In this document: one piece after another, positions 15,781-23,597 of the stretch
Layout of the letters: each line of letters begins with the position of its first letter
Position numbering within the stretch: position 1 is the stretch's first letter
Source of the DNA: Methanobrevibacter sp.
GTDB lineage: Archaea; Methanobacteriota; Methanobacteria; Methanobacteriales; Methanobacteriaceae
Assembly (NCBI GenBank): GCA_017652345.1
Contig: JAGCBE010000505.1
Location: 1 to 36,080, forward strand
Reading direction: 5' to 3'
DNA length: 36,080 nucleotides
Notes under the pieces: model-generated
Told to the model about the DNA's origin: nothing
What the model saw: the letters and a program-made list of their open reading frames with translations, nothing else
Database searches by the model: none
Position numbers and translations under genes: made by a program

Positions 15781-16584
15781 TTAATTAACGATATAGCAAT
15801 TTATATTGCCAATAACACCTTGATCTTTAAACGGACAGTTATTTTTGTAATCATAGTAAAAATCAATTACATCATAACTTGCACAACAATCATCGACAAA
15901 ATAATATCCATTCATATCTGGATAATCAGGAATTTCAAGATAAACCACTGTGTGAGAACCATGTCTATAACCATATAAATTATAGATATATCTGCAAGCT
16001 ACAGAACCCCTTATAGTGTAAGTACCAACGGAACAATCTACCAATGTTCTTCCAGAACCACCTTTAACACCAGTTTGTTCATAGCAATAGTATGTTCCTT
16101 TTGAGAATGTTTTTACAAATTCCTTATTGATAATTTCATCCTCGACTGAAAGAGTAGTTGTATATGTTGTTTGTGGTAAATTCAACGCAGTTGTTTTTAT
16201 AGTAGTTTTTGTTTTATCGGGGACTACAATAATATCATAATCAGTAATTACAATAATTGGATCAGGGGCTTTAGTTGTAACTGTCCATCCGATAAATGTT
16301 GTATATGCCGGATCATAAGATGTTTCAGTTGTTATCTCTGTTTCAGAAGTAGTTGTTAGTCTTGTTATATTGTTGCTTGATGTATAACTTGTATTAGCTG
16401 TTATACAGTTTGTAGTTTCAGAAACAGTTGTTGTAATCTCCGGAATGGAACTACTTTCATAAGGTTCTACAGGCTTAATTCCAAAAAGCAGATATACTAT
16501 TATTAAAATAAGAGTGATTATAGAACAAATGATGTTAATCACCGCCTGAATCATCGCATGACTCATTTTTTCATTATTCTTCAA
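15781..16584 (-). CDS. membrane-anchored 3D-domain (MltA/RlpA-like fold) protein
   Basis: 267 residues. I chose TTG 16584, 9 nt after GAGGAAG; the in-frame TTG at 16602 overlaps that site. One membrane helix (AMIQAVINIICSIITLILII, about 11-35) is followed by a Thr/Ser-rich stalk of about 110 residues and then a C-terminal '3D' double-psi barrel, seen as 'GSGRTLVDCSVGTYT', 'VVYLEIPDYPDMNGYYFVDD' and 'DVIDFYYD' with the typical Asp residues. 3D domains occur in cell-wall active proteins of Firmicutes and in MltA transglycosylases. I infer a surface or wall-remodelling role, possibly in lysis or superinfection exclusion. It has its own sigma-A promoter on the minus strand, away from the tail genes. 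Confidence 0.75.
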   Translation of the reverse strand: MKNNEKMSHAMIQAVINIICSIITLILIIVYLLFGIKPVEPYESSSIPEITTTVSETTNCITANTSYTSSNNITRLTTTSETEITTETSYDPAYTTFIGWTVTTKAPDPIIVITDYDIIVVPDKTKTTIKTTALNLPQTTYTTTLSVEDEIINKEFVKTFSKGTYYCYEQTGVKGGSGRTLVDCSVGTYTIRGSVACRYIYNLYGYRHGSHTVVYLEIPDYPDMNGYYFVDDCCASYDVIDFYYDYKNNCPFKDQGVIGNINCYIVN

Positions 16585-16620
16585 AGATGAACACTTCCTC
16601 AAATTAAATTTTACAAATAT

Positions 16621-16649
16621 ATTATAACATAATGGAAATCAAATGTCAA
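16621..16649 (-). promoter_or_regulatory. sigma-A promoter for the 3D-domain operon
   Basis: On the minus strand TTGACA (16649-16644), a 17-nt spacer and TATAAT (16626-16621) with extended TG. It lies 36 nt before the TTG start at 16584. Confidence 0.85.
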
Positions 16650-16735
16650 GTGTTTTCAGAAAATTTTTTAATTTAACAAAATAGTCAGATTACTGAAATA
16701 TCAAGTTAAATACGGAATTTATTACAGAAAAATAT

Positions 16736-16750
16736 ACTATATATATGTAA
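16736..16750 (+). promoter_or_regulatory. possible late-promoter element before the endolysin
   Basis: ACTATATATATGTAA shares its first 11 bases with the element at 8101 and lies 39 nt before the endolysin ATG. The ribosome-site leaders of the two genes are also alike (AGAAAGGA, then TATATGGCAA). Confidence 0.3.
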
Positions 16751-16789
16751 AGGTGAAATTCTACATTTTCAAGAAAGGAATGATTATAT

Positions 16790-18334
16790 ATGGCAAATGT
16801 GTTAATGAAAGGTATTGACGTTTCTACTTATCAGAAGAATGTTGATTACAACAAACTAAAAGCATCTGGGTATAACTTTGTTATTATTCGAGCTGGTGTA
16901 GGAAGATATGCTTCTCAAAAAGATGATGAATTTGAAACACATTATAAAAATGCAAAGGCAGCGGGTCTTCATGTAGGTGCATATTGGTATTCTTATGCAT
17001 TAACAGATGATACCTGTACTCTTTCAACATCAGATTGGGCAAAAGCAGAAGCAAATGCTTTTAAAACTGTAATCGCAGGAAAACAATTTGATATGCCTGT
17101 ATTCTATGACTTAGAAGAACAAAAAGCATTTCAAAAAGGTGCATACGCAATGGATCTTCTAGCAAGAACATTTTGTTCACAGATGGAAGCATACGGTTAT
17201 TGGTGCGGTATTTATGGTGGTCAATATTTAGCAGAAAATCTATTATCTCAAAACACAGTTAATAGATATTCTTTCTGGTTAGCTCAATATGTTAAAAACC
17301 CAATGTATAAGGGAAATTATGGTATTTGGCAATATAATGTAGCTGGAGCTGATCCTTCAAATAATCCATGGGGAGTTCCAAATGTTCCTGGAGTAAACGG
17401 ACAATGTGATATGGATAATTGTTATGTTGATTATCCAACTCAAATAATTGCTAAAGGTTTAAACGGTTATTCAAAACCAACACCTACTCCTACCCCCACA
17501 CCTACCCCCAAAGTTCCAATTTTAAAGGTATATAATCCAAGAACAGTTATTCCAGAGAGTGGTAATAAATATTATAATAGCACCGCTGCTGGTGGGTATG
17601 CAGTTGGAACTATTCTAGGAAATCCATTACAACCTGGACTAAATGTTTTGAACAACTGTGTTGGGTATGCAGCATCTAGATTTAATGAAATTATAAATCA
17701 AGGAAAATGGTTATTCTTACAATATCCACCAAACGCAGAGGATTTTATAGACCATGCAAAGGCACAAGGGTTAGAAATTTCACAAACTCCATCATTAGGT
17801 TCTGTTATAGTTTGGGCAAAAGGAAAGACACATTATAGTTCAGACGGAGCAGGTCATGTGGCAATCGTTGAAAAAATAGAATACGACGGTAATCATAATC
17901 CTGTTAAAATTGTTACATCTGAATCTGGATATGGATGCACAAACCCATTCTGGTTATCTACAAGAACAAATGCTGATAAAAATTGGGGTGCCGGATCTAG
18001 TTATACATTTTTAGGATTTATTAAGAATCCAGCTGTTGATGAAACAACTAAATATGAAGAGGTTAAACCTGATGAACCGGACGACAATGTGCTTGTTAAT
18101 CCATATAAAGAACCGACAAAAATAGTAAAAGAAGGTTCTAGCGGCGATGATGTCAGATGGTTACAATGGTATTTAACAGAATATAAATACTATAATGACG
18201 GTATTAGTGGAACATTTGATATATTTACTCTTGGAGCATTACTTGCATTCCAGTTTAAGAATGGTTTAGATGTTGACGGAATATGTGGAGACGCAACCAA
18301 AAAAGCACTAAAGAATTACATCACATTTTTATAA
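16790..18334 (+). CDS. three-domain endolysin: GH25 lysozyme, CHAP, peptidoglycan-binding
   Basis: 514 residues. The GH25 muramidase spans about 6-215, with D10 (GIDVSTYQ) and the D107-x-E109 pair (FYDLEE). A (TP)n linker (230-240) leads to a CHAP amidase/peptidase at about 246-410 with C290 (NNCVGYA), H356 (AGHVAIVE) and acidic E378. A PG_binding_1 domain fills about 447-510 (SSGDDVRWLQWYLTEY...). Together it would cut both the glycan and peptide parts of the wall at the end of infection. It lacks a signal peptide, so release needs a holin; the holin candidate lies 12 kb away at 29001. All catalytic residues are present. Confidence 0.93.
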   Translation: MANVLMKGIDVSTYQKNVDYNKLKASGYNFVIIRAGVGRYASQKDDEFETHYKNAKAAGLHVGAYWYSYALTDDTCTLSTSDWAKAEANAFKTVIAGKQFDMPVFYDLEEQKAFQKGAYAMDLLARTFCSQMEAYGYWCGIYGGQYLAENLLSQNTVNRYSFWLAQYVKNPMYKGNYGIWQYNVAGADPSNNPWGVPNVPGVNGQCDMDNCYVDYPTQIIAKGLNGYSKPTPTPTPTPTPKVPILKVYNPRTVIPESGNKYYNSTAAGGYAVGTILGNPLQPGLNVLNNCVGYAASRFNEIINQGKWLFLQYPPNAEDFIDHAKAQGLEISQTPSLGSVIVWAKGKTHYSSDGAGHVAIVEKIEYDGNHNPVKIVTSESGYGCTNPFWLSTRTNADKNWGAGSSYTFLGFIKNPAVDETTKYEEVKPDEPDDNVLVNPYKEPTKIVKEGSSGDDVRWLQWYLTEYKYYNDGISGTFDIFTLGALLAFQFKNGLDVDGICGDATKKALKNYITFL

Positions 18335-18379
18335 AATAATGTAAGTATTTATAATATTTTTGCTTATATTATTTATAAA

Positions 18380-18640
18380 AATCCGCTTAAAAGTGATGTC
18401 AGACTAAGTTTTAAGAAATTAAAACTACGATTTTTAAGTCAAAACACCTTCAGTTGTCGCCTCAGACTGTTGCTCTGTTAATTTGTATTAAGTTAGGTGC
18501 GGTTAAAATTTGCCTTGTGTGCAGATTGTAAAAAGCTTAAAAATCATTGTCGAGAGGAAGACGGATTCTAAATTTGGTAACAGAATTTGGATACGCATTA
18601 CCTACAAATTTTTGTAGAGTTTATATAAGGAGTTCCTTAT
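18380..18640 (+). ncRNA. candidate IscB omega-RNA
   Basis: The 309-nt gap between the endolysin and iscB has no gene. IscB omega-RNAs are encoded directly upstream of iscB on the same strand, with the guide at the 5' end. Structure is visible: GTTTTAA-GAAA-TTAAAAC (18408-18425), a perfect stem with a GNRA tetraloop, and CTACAAA...TTTGTAG (18602-18617) close to the ribosome site. The middle 'CGCCTCAGACTGTTGCTCTG' (about 18459) is less AT-rich than its surroundings. Exact ends and guide are unknown; the guide would derive from sequence near 18335-18385. Confidence 0.7.
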
Positions 18641-18643
18641 TTT

Positions 18644-19888
18644 ATGGTTTATGTTTTATCAAAAAATAACAAACCCTTAATGCCTTGTGAAAATGTAATT
18701 GCAAGATTACTTCTTAAATCTAATAAGGCAATGGTTGTTAGAAAATGTCCTTTTACAATTAAATTATTACAAGAAAATACAGAATATGTTCAAAGTCTTG
18801 TTTTAGGTGTTGATACTGGTTCTGGAACTTTTGGAACCGCTGTATTTTGTGAAGAAACATCCAAAATAGTTTACACTTCACAAGTTGAAATTAGAAATGA
18901 TGTTCACAAAAAGATGAAACAACGAAAAATGTTTCGCAGAAATAGACGGTCGAGAAAAACAAGATACAGAAAAGCAAAATTCCTAAATAGAAAAAATTCA
19001 ATAAAAACAGGAAGATTTTCGCCAACAATGGTAAGCAAATTTCATTCTCATATAAAAGAACTTAACTTTATTTATTCAATTCTTCCTATAAAAACATTAG
19101 TTCTTGAAACAGGAACTTTTGACACACACCTTATGAAAGATCCAAGATTAGCAAATCCTAAAGTTAGACATTGGGGTTATCAGAAAGGTCCTAACTACGG
19201 TTTTGAATCAACTAAAGCGCAAATTCTTTATAGAGATGGGTATAAATGTCGAAATTGTGGAAAAACAAAGTGCAAGTTAGAGGTTCATCACATTGTTTTC
19301 AAATCTAAAGGAGGCTCCGACGAGCCTGAAAATTTAATAACTTTATGTCACAAGTGTCATTGGAAAGTTCATAATGAAGGATTAAAATTAAAGAATAATG
19401 GTAAAAAGTCAAACTTGAAATTCGCAACTCAAATGAATTCTATAAGGAAACAACTTTTAATAATATACCCACAAGCTCTTGAAACATTTGGATTTGTTAC
19501 AAAAGCTAATAGATTTAATTTAAACGTGTTAAAAGATCATTATTTGGATGCTTGTGTTATTGCTTCTGGAGGAAAGGCATTTACTATTTGTTGTAATCTG
19601 TTTAAGAAAAAATCCGTTTCAAAAGGAGATTATCAGCAAACATTTGGAAGTCATTCTGAAAAACGATATCAAACCGGAAAAGTTTGTGGTTTTAGAAAAT
19701 TTGACAAAGTAAAATATAAAGGTCAGGAATATTTTATAAAAGGTAAGATGAGTTCTGGGTATGCATTTTTAATGGATATTGATGGAAATACCCAAAAATT
19801 TACAAACCCAAAGATGCCGAAATTTAATAAACTAAAAAGAATTTCAGCTAGAACTTCAACCTTAACAATTTATAAACAAATTGCCTGA
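18644..19888 (+). CDS. iscB: IscB RNA-guided nuclease
   Basis: 414 residues with AAGGAG upstream of the ATG. The N-terminal PLMP domain (KPLMPC at 10-15) is followed by RuvC-I D57 (VLGVDTGSG), an Arg-rich bridge helix (RRNRRSRKTRYRK, about 98-110), RuvC-II E155 (LVLETGTFD), an HNH domain with zinc ligands C202/C205 and C235/C238 and H215-H216 plus N230, and RuvC-III H299/D302 (DHYLDACVIA). This is the full IscB architecture, the ancestor of Cas9, and every catalytic residue is intact. IscB cuts DNA using the omega-RNA encoded just upstream. No TnpA is next to it, so it may be domesticated by the phage or moved in trans. It is followed by a terminator. Confidence 0.93.
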   Translation: MVYVLSKNNKPLMPCENVIARLLLKSNKAMVVRKCPFTIKLLQENTEYVQSLVLGVDTGSGTFGTAVFCEETSKIVYTSQVEIRNDVHKKMKQRKMFRRNRRSRKTRYRKAKFLNRKNSIKTGRFSPTMVSKFHSHIKELNFIYSILPIKTLVLETGTFDTHLMKDPRLANPKVRHWGYQKGPNYGFESTKAQILYRDGYKCRNCGKTKCKLEVHHIVFKSKGGSDEPENLITLCHKCHWKVHNEGLKLKNNGKKSNLKFATQMNSIRKQLLIIYPQALETFGFVTKANRFNLNVLKDHYLDACVIASGGKAFTICCNLFKKKSVSKGDYQQTFGSHSEKRYQTGKVCGFRKFDKVKYKGQEYFIKGKMSSGYAFLMDIDGNTQKFTNPKMPKFNKLKRISARTSTLTIYKQIA

Positions 19889-19936
19889 ATTTTTAATTTT
19901 AGTTTAGAATATTTTATAAAATGTATATTACAAAAA

Positions 19937-19971
19937 AAAATAACCCCTTGTTTTTATACAGGGGTTATTTT
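19937..19971. terminator. terminator between convergent genes
   Basis: AAATAACCCCT (19938-19948) pairs with AGGGGTTATTT (19960-19970), with T-runs on both strands. It ends iscB on the plus strand and the four-gene minus-strand operon on the other. Confidence 0.9.
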
Positions 19972-19974
19972 TTG

Positions 19975-20343
19975 TCAAGTTAAATCGTCAAAATCGAAAT
20001 CTTCAAAATCATCCATATCGGATACTGTCCAATCATCAAGGTCTGTCAGTGTATCCTGTAATGATTCTATAATATCCATAGGACAAACTTCTACCTTAGC
20101 ATCAACTGTAGCAGAGATATCAACTTTTCCATTTTCATAAAGTTCATTCATTAACTCATTCAATTTAACATATGATAATCCCTCAACGGAAACAGCTAAG
20201 TTAGAATTTTCATCGCCATGAAGAACCATAATAAAATCTTTTCTAGGTTGTCCGTTTTCATCTAAATTATTAGCAATAAAAGCATCAACAATTTGAATAA
20301 TATGTGGATTATTATAAATTGGATTTATAAATTTAAGCAGCAT
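19975..20343 (-). CDS. acidic hypothetical protein
   Basis: 122 residues with AAAGGAAG about 10 nt before the ATG. The C-terminus is strongly acidic (DMDDFEDFDFDDLT), which could mimic nucleic acid or bind a basic partner. It is the last gene of the minus-strand operon 21141-19975. No recognised domain. Confidence 0.7.
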   Translation of the reverse strand: MLLKFINPIYNNPHIIQIVDAFIANNLDENGQPRKDFIMVLHGDENSNLAVSVEGLSYVKLNELMNELYENGKVDISATVDAKVEVCPMDIIESLQDTLTDLDDWTVSDMDDFEDFDFDDLT

Positions 20344-20358
20344 TTAATCATCTTCCTT

Positions 20359-20547
20359 TTAAATCTTTTTTAGTGCCTGATATTCCTCAAGTGGTAAAAC
20401 TTCTTTTCCACATTTAGGACAATAGATCGGATACTCTTTAACCTTATCTATTAAATCCTCATTATCAGCAATATCTTCAATTCCATAACCACACTCAGCA
20501 CAACTAAAAATTCTACACTTATTATCATTTGCTGTAAAATTCTTCAT
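20359..20547 (-). CDS. small zinc-ribbon protein
   Basis: 62 residues with AAAGGTGA before the ATG. Two Cys pairs, SCAECG and YCPKCG, spaced about 25 residues apart, form a likely zinc ribbon. The start overlaps the end of the upstream lipoprotein gene by 23 nt. It may bind nucleic acid or protein; no specific role can be given. Confidence 0.75.
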   Translation of the reverse strand: MKNFTANDNKCRIFSCAECGYGIEDIADNEDLIDKVKEYPIYCPKCGKEVLPLEEYQALKKI

Positions 20548-20824
20548 TTAAATCACCTTTCCATTTTAAATTTTGCTCATAGTCTTCAATAGTGTAAGCA
20601 GTTCCATCATCTTTTAGGATTGGACTGATCCCTTGTGATATACTAACATATAAAACTCCAGTTTCTTCATGTATGAGAAGAAGTGAACCATCTATCTTTT
20701 TTTCAATGCATTTAAAATGCATTCCGTTAAAATCTACATTTTTTGTATCTCTTGTATCACATGATACTAAAGATAGACAACAGGTCGCAAATAAAATTGC
20801 AAGAAATGTTTTAATCCTTTTCAT
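20525..20824 (-). CDS. small predicted lipoprotein, DUF6440-like pattern
   Basis: 99 residues. A signal sequence (MKRIKTFLAILFATCCLSL) ends in a lipobox LVSC, so the protein would be lipidated at the Cys near residue 22 and anchored outside the membrane. The mature part has 'LLIHEETGVLYVSISQG' and 'ISPILKDDGTAY', which resembles the DUF6440 pattern seen in Firmicutes mobile elements. A phage lipoprotein could act in superinfection exclusion; that is inference. Confidence 0.75.
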   Translation of the reverse strand: MKRIKTFLAILFATCCLSLVSCDTRDTKNVDFNGMHFKCIEKKIDGSLLLIHEETGVLYVSISQGISPILKDDGTAYTIEDYEQNLKWKGDLNEEFYSK

Positions 20825-20826
20825 AG

Positions 20827-21141
20827 TTATCCCTTAATGATCCCATAAATCTTATCAAAAAACATGGTAATATTTTCAATAATACTTTCAACGCTATCTT
20901 CAATTTCCCAATTCATGGAAGTTACACATTGTTTTGTAGAATATGGATTAGCAGAATTATATTGTTTATCTGGATATCTTGCCTCAACGCTTCTAGAATT
21001 GATATTAACATAAAAAATTAGTTCATAATCAGGATCAAAGTATCTATAAAAACTTCCTGTAGCCATCCTAACTATTTCAGGTTCTTGAACAAACCCACAA
21101 CCAATAAGAAAATTTCTTAATGACATATATTTGTCAATCAA
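20827..21141 (-). CDS. small hypothetical protein
   Basis: 104 residues. The TTG at 21141 is preferred because GGAGGTG lies about 8 nt upstream; an in-frame ATG at 21126 lies too far from it. It is the first gene after the minus-strand promoter at 21174. The protein is mixed, with a helical C-terminus (SVESIIENITMFFDKIYGII). No family recognised. Confidence 0.65.
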   Translation of the reverse strand: MIDKYMSLRNFLIGCGFVQEPEIVRMATGSFYRYFDPDYELIFYVNINSRSVEARYPDKQYNSANPYSTKQCVTSMNWEIEDSVESIIENITMFFDKIYGIIKG

Positions 21142-21173
21142 AATAATACACCTCCAACCATTTATTTAACTTA

Positions 21174-21202
21174 AATATAACATATTATTACATAAAAGTC
21201 AA
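21174..21202 (-). promoter_or_regulatory. sigma-A promoter of the minus-strand operon
   Basis: Minus-strand TTGACT (21202-21197), a 17-nt spacer and TATATT (21179-21174) with an extended TG (TGTTATATT). It is divergent from the plus-strand promoter at 21271, with about 70 nt between the two -35 boxes. Confidence 0.8.
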
Positions 21203-21270
21203 TATACAAAATACACAAACAACAACAAAAAATCAAACATATTTTTTACATCAACTTTTCAAAAAACCTC

Positions 21271-21299
21271 TTGACATTTTCCAAATAATATGTTATACT
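21271..21299 (+). promoter_or_regulatory. sigma-A promoter with extended -10
   Basis: TTGACA at 21271-21276, a 17-nt spacer and TATACT at 21294-21299 preceded by TG. It is almost identical to the promoter at 4012, including the upstream CAAAAA-CCTC stretch. Confidence 0.85.
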
Positions 21300-21359
21300 A
21301 TACTTACAGAACAAAGTTATAGAAAAGAACAAAAGAAAATAGAAAAGGAGATAATGGCA

Positions 21360-21563
21360 ATGAAATTCAAAAATAAGTATTCAAGAAATGGATTCATATT
21401 TGGAAATGTGTGTAAGTTTTTTGGGATTCTATTTTCTTTGGTGCTAATGCCGTTAGTTCCGAATGAAAATACATATATAAATAAAGGTGTATTTATTCCA
21501 GCAGCTATATCTGTACTATTATTTGTTTACGGATATTGGAGAACAGGAGGATACCATGAATAA
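21360..21563 (+). CDS. small membrane protein
   Basis: 67 residues. ATG 21360 lies 9 nt after AAGGAG; the in-frame ATG at 21354 is only 3 nt away and unlikely. Two membrane helices are evident (FGNVCKFFGILFSLVLMPLV and VFIPAAISVLLFVYGYW). It overlaps the next membrane gene by 8 nt. Function unknown. Confidence 0.7.
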   Translation: MKFKNKYSRNGFIFGNVCKFFGILFSLVLMPLVPNENTYINKGVFIPAAISVLLFVYGYWRTGGYHE

Positions 21564-21966
21564 TGTAGCGTATCATTTCAAAAGAATTTTTGTTAAACTC
21601 GCCAGATTGGCATTGTACGGATTTATAACCTATAAGATTTACATCAACTGGGAAACATTGGTAGAAAACTATTGCTATAAATGGGGTTGTCAGATCCTTA
21701 TGTTCCTGATGGGTGTGGCAGCTATAGAATGTGTAGTAAACATTTTTTACCATATGATAACAGTACATAAAGAACCTTCTGGGGATTTATTTAGATTTTG
21801 TCTTTTGTTTGTGGTTCTGTTTCTTATTTCTGGAAACGGTGGGCATCAAAGAACTTCCCTTAATATGGAAGAAAAAATGATCCTCCGTGAAACATTTAGA
21901 GAATATGACAGATACAAAGCCGGAGATAATGTTCATAACTATTATAAGAAAAACGGAAGACTTTAA
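21556..21966 (+). CDS. membrane protein with three likely helices
   Basis: 136 residues from ATG 21556, with ACAGGAGG 5 nt upstream. Hydrophobic segments occur at about 15-31 (LALYGFITYKIYI), 47-67 (QILMFLMGVAAIECVVNIFY) and 80-95 (FCLLFVVLFLISG), followed by a charged cytoplasm-type tail of about 40 residues. Coupled to the membrane gene before it. No family recognised; a role in exclusion or in membrane change during infection is possible. Confidence 0.7.
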   Translation: MNNVAYHFKRIFVKLARLALYGFITYKIYINWETLVENYCYKWGCQILMFLMGVAAIECVVNIFYHMITVHKEPSGDLFRFCLLFVVLFLISGNGGHQRTSLNMEEKMILRETFREYDRYKAGDNVHNYYKKNGRL

Positions 21967-22400
21967 AAAATTCAGGGTAACATTTTGTAACATGAAGAAC
22001 TAAATATAGTACAACCACGGTTAAAAAATGTTACCCTGCACAGAAAAATATTTAATGTTTATCATTAAATTCAGGGTTACAAAATGTAACATAATATATA
22101 TTATATAATACGGTAAAAACAACAGCAAAAATCTCAATTATAACTAATAGTAATAATACTATAATATAAATACTAATAGTAATATATTATAATAAGATAA
22201 TAACTATAATATAAATATGATATATGTTATTCTTATATTTAATATTTCGTTTAAGATATGATGTCTTGTTTTAGTAGATTAGGAACGAAGTTCCTAATTA
22301 AATATAAAATATAATGGGCGTAAAAACATTTAACAAATTGTGTGTAAATGCGTAAGCATTTATAAATAAAACATTAAACAATTTTATGGAGGTAAATCAA
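21967..22400 (+). promoter_or_regulatory. 434-nt regulatory region with operator-like repeats
   Basis: No gene fits here. Two 23-nt repeats, TTCAGGGT-N8-GTAACAT, lie at 21971-21993 and 22070-22092 with different centres (AACATTTT and TACAAAAT). An inverted copy AAAATGTTACCCTG (22025-22038) exactly matches CAGGGTAACATTTT at 21973-21986. Hairpin TTTAATG...CATTAAA is at 22051-22069. AT-rich repeats containing ACTATAATATAAATA follow at about 22155-22220. The region precedes the MazF-HTH gene and may be its operator or leader; an origin is also possible. Confidence 0.6.
22278..22362 (+). repeat. two perfect hairpins in the leader of the MazF-HTH gene
   Basis: ATTAGGAAC-GAA-GTTCCTAAT at 22278-22298 and TAAATGC-GTAA-GCATTTA at 22345-22362. 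Neither is followed by a T-run, so terminators are unlikely. The second has a GNRA-type GTAA loop and lies 38 nt before the ATG. They may shape or be cut from the mRNA leader. Confidence 0.6.
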
Positions 22401-23405
22401 ATGTCAAGTTTCACAATTAAAAGAGGTATGGTATTTTATCTTGAAAGACCCGCAGAATCACAACCTATCAGATGTATTAGTTCATTCACACCAGAGAAGA
22501 AAAGACCGTATATCGTAGTTTCTAATGATAAGTGTAATGAACACTCACAGCTTCTGAATATTGCACCTATTTATACAAGGGAAGCAAATTCAGATAGATG
22601 GTATCAAGTGCCTTTTAAATCAACTTGTAATCGTGATTGTGTTGTAGATGTAGGGGCAATTATGTTAGTTCCAAGAGAACTTCTTAATGAAGCTTCCTAT
22701 AGTGCGGCAGTAACACAGTACACTATTGCAAACAGTGTTCTACTTGAGGCCATTGGAAGAGCTATTCACAGACAGTTTGATGTATCAGAAGAAATTCCCG
22801 AAAGAGTTGTGACGCCTACAGTATCAGCAACTCCTTCACAGGGTATTACACTTAACATTAACATCAATGGAATGTCAGTAACTCCAAAAGTATCTGCTGA
22901 GGATAATAATATTACTGTTGATTTTACTGCTACACCGGTTAAGAAGCAAGTGGTTGAAGTTATTACGGAACCTGTCATATCAAAAAGTATTCAACCTAAT
23001 ACAAACAAAACACCTTTTAGAAAACTTAACCTTGTAAGGTACAGTCCAATTCCAAATGATACTAAGGAATACATCGCCACCATTATTAAGGAAAACTATA
23101 CTGACTTTGGTGGAAATATGACCTATCAGCAAATCGCAGATAATCTTGGTGTATCTATTTCAACAATTCAAAGAATTGCTACCAAGATTAAAATTAACAA
23201 AGTGATTGACAGAAAAAATAACGAATGGAAACCGGGTCAGACAAAATTTGAAATGACGATCGAAGAGGAAAAAGCACTCCTTGAGGACTATAGGAAACAC
23301 AGTGTTACATGGTTGTTTAACAAATATAAGAAATATGGGTTTACAGACCCTAAACAAATTTATGGTAAGATCAGAGGTATTAAGCGCAGAATGAAAGTAA
23401 AATAA
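22401..23405 (+). CDS. MazF/PemK-like domain fused to a helix-turn-helix domain
   Basis: 334 residues. ATG 22401 follows GGAGG by 8 nt; an in-frame ATG at 22386 precedes that site. Residues about 5-130 fit a MazF/PemK fold: 'IKRGMVFYL', 'KRPYIVVSNDKCN' (R35 at the position of the conserved Arg in RPVLIVSN), 'IAPIYT' (T59) and 'DVGAIMLVPRELL'. A linker follows, then a C-terminal HTH near 240-270 (TYQQIADNLGVSISTIQRIA) and a basic helical tail. MazF toxins cut mRNA and are normally separate from their DNA-binding antitoxin. No antitoxin gene is adjacent. I infer either an RNase that binds its own operator or a MazF fold used as a regulator. The repeat-rich upstream region supports autoregulation. 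Confidence 0.75.
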   Translation: MSSFTIKRGMVFYLERPAESQPIRCISSFTPEKKRPYIVVSNDKCNEHSQLLNIAPIYTREANSDRWYQVPFKSTCNRDCVVDVGAIMLVPRELLNEASYSAAVTQYTIANSVLLEAIGRAIHRQFDVSEEIPERVVTPTVSATPSQGITLNININGMSVTPKVSAEDNNITVDFTATPVKKQVVEVITEPVISKSIQPNTNKTPFRKLNLVRYSPIPNDTKEYIATIIKENYTDFGGNMTYQQIADNLGVSISTIQRIATKIKINKVIDRKNNEWKPGQTKFEMTIEEEKALLEDYRKHSVTWLFNKYKKYGFTDPKQIYGKIRGIKRRMKVK

Positions 23406-23464
23406 CTTAACCAACTTCTCACACTCGAAGTGATTTCATGTTTCATGTTTCATTTTATTTTCTT

Positions 23465-23507
23465 AACCGTTGTGGAAAATTCAATATTATCCACAACGGT
23501 TATTTCT
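23465..23507 (+). terminator. rho-independent terminator
   Basis: A perfect 12-bp stem, AACCGTTGTGGA with TCCACAACGGTT, followed by TATTTCTTATT. The T-run is imperfect. It ends the MazF-HTH transcript. The rest of 23406-23597 shows only a short direct repeat (TTTCATG). Confidence 0.75.
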
Positions 23508-23597
23508 TATTTCCAAAAACAAAAATGAAATACCTTAATAAAATATAGATTTTACTACTATAAATTACAACTATTTTGTTTTTGGAGGAGATTTCAG

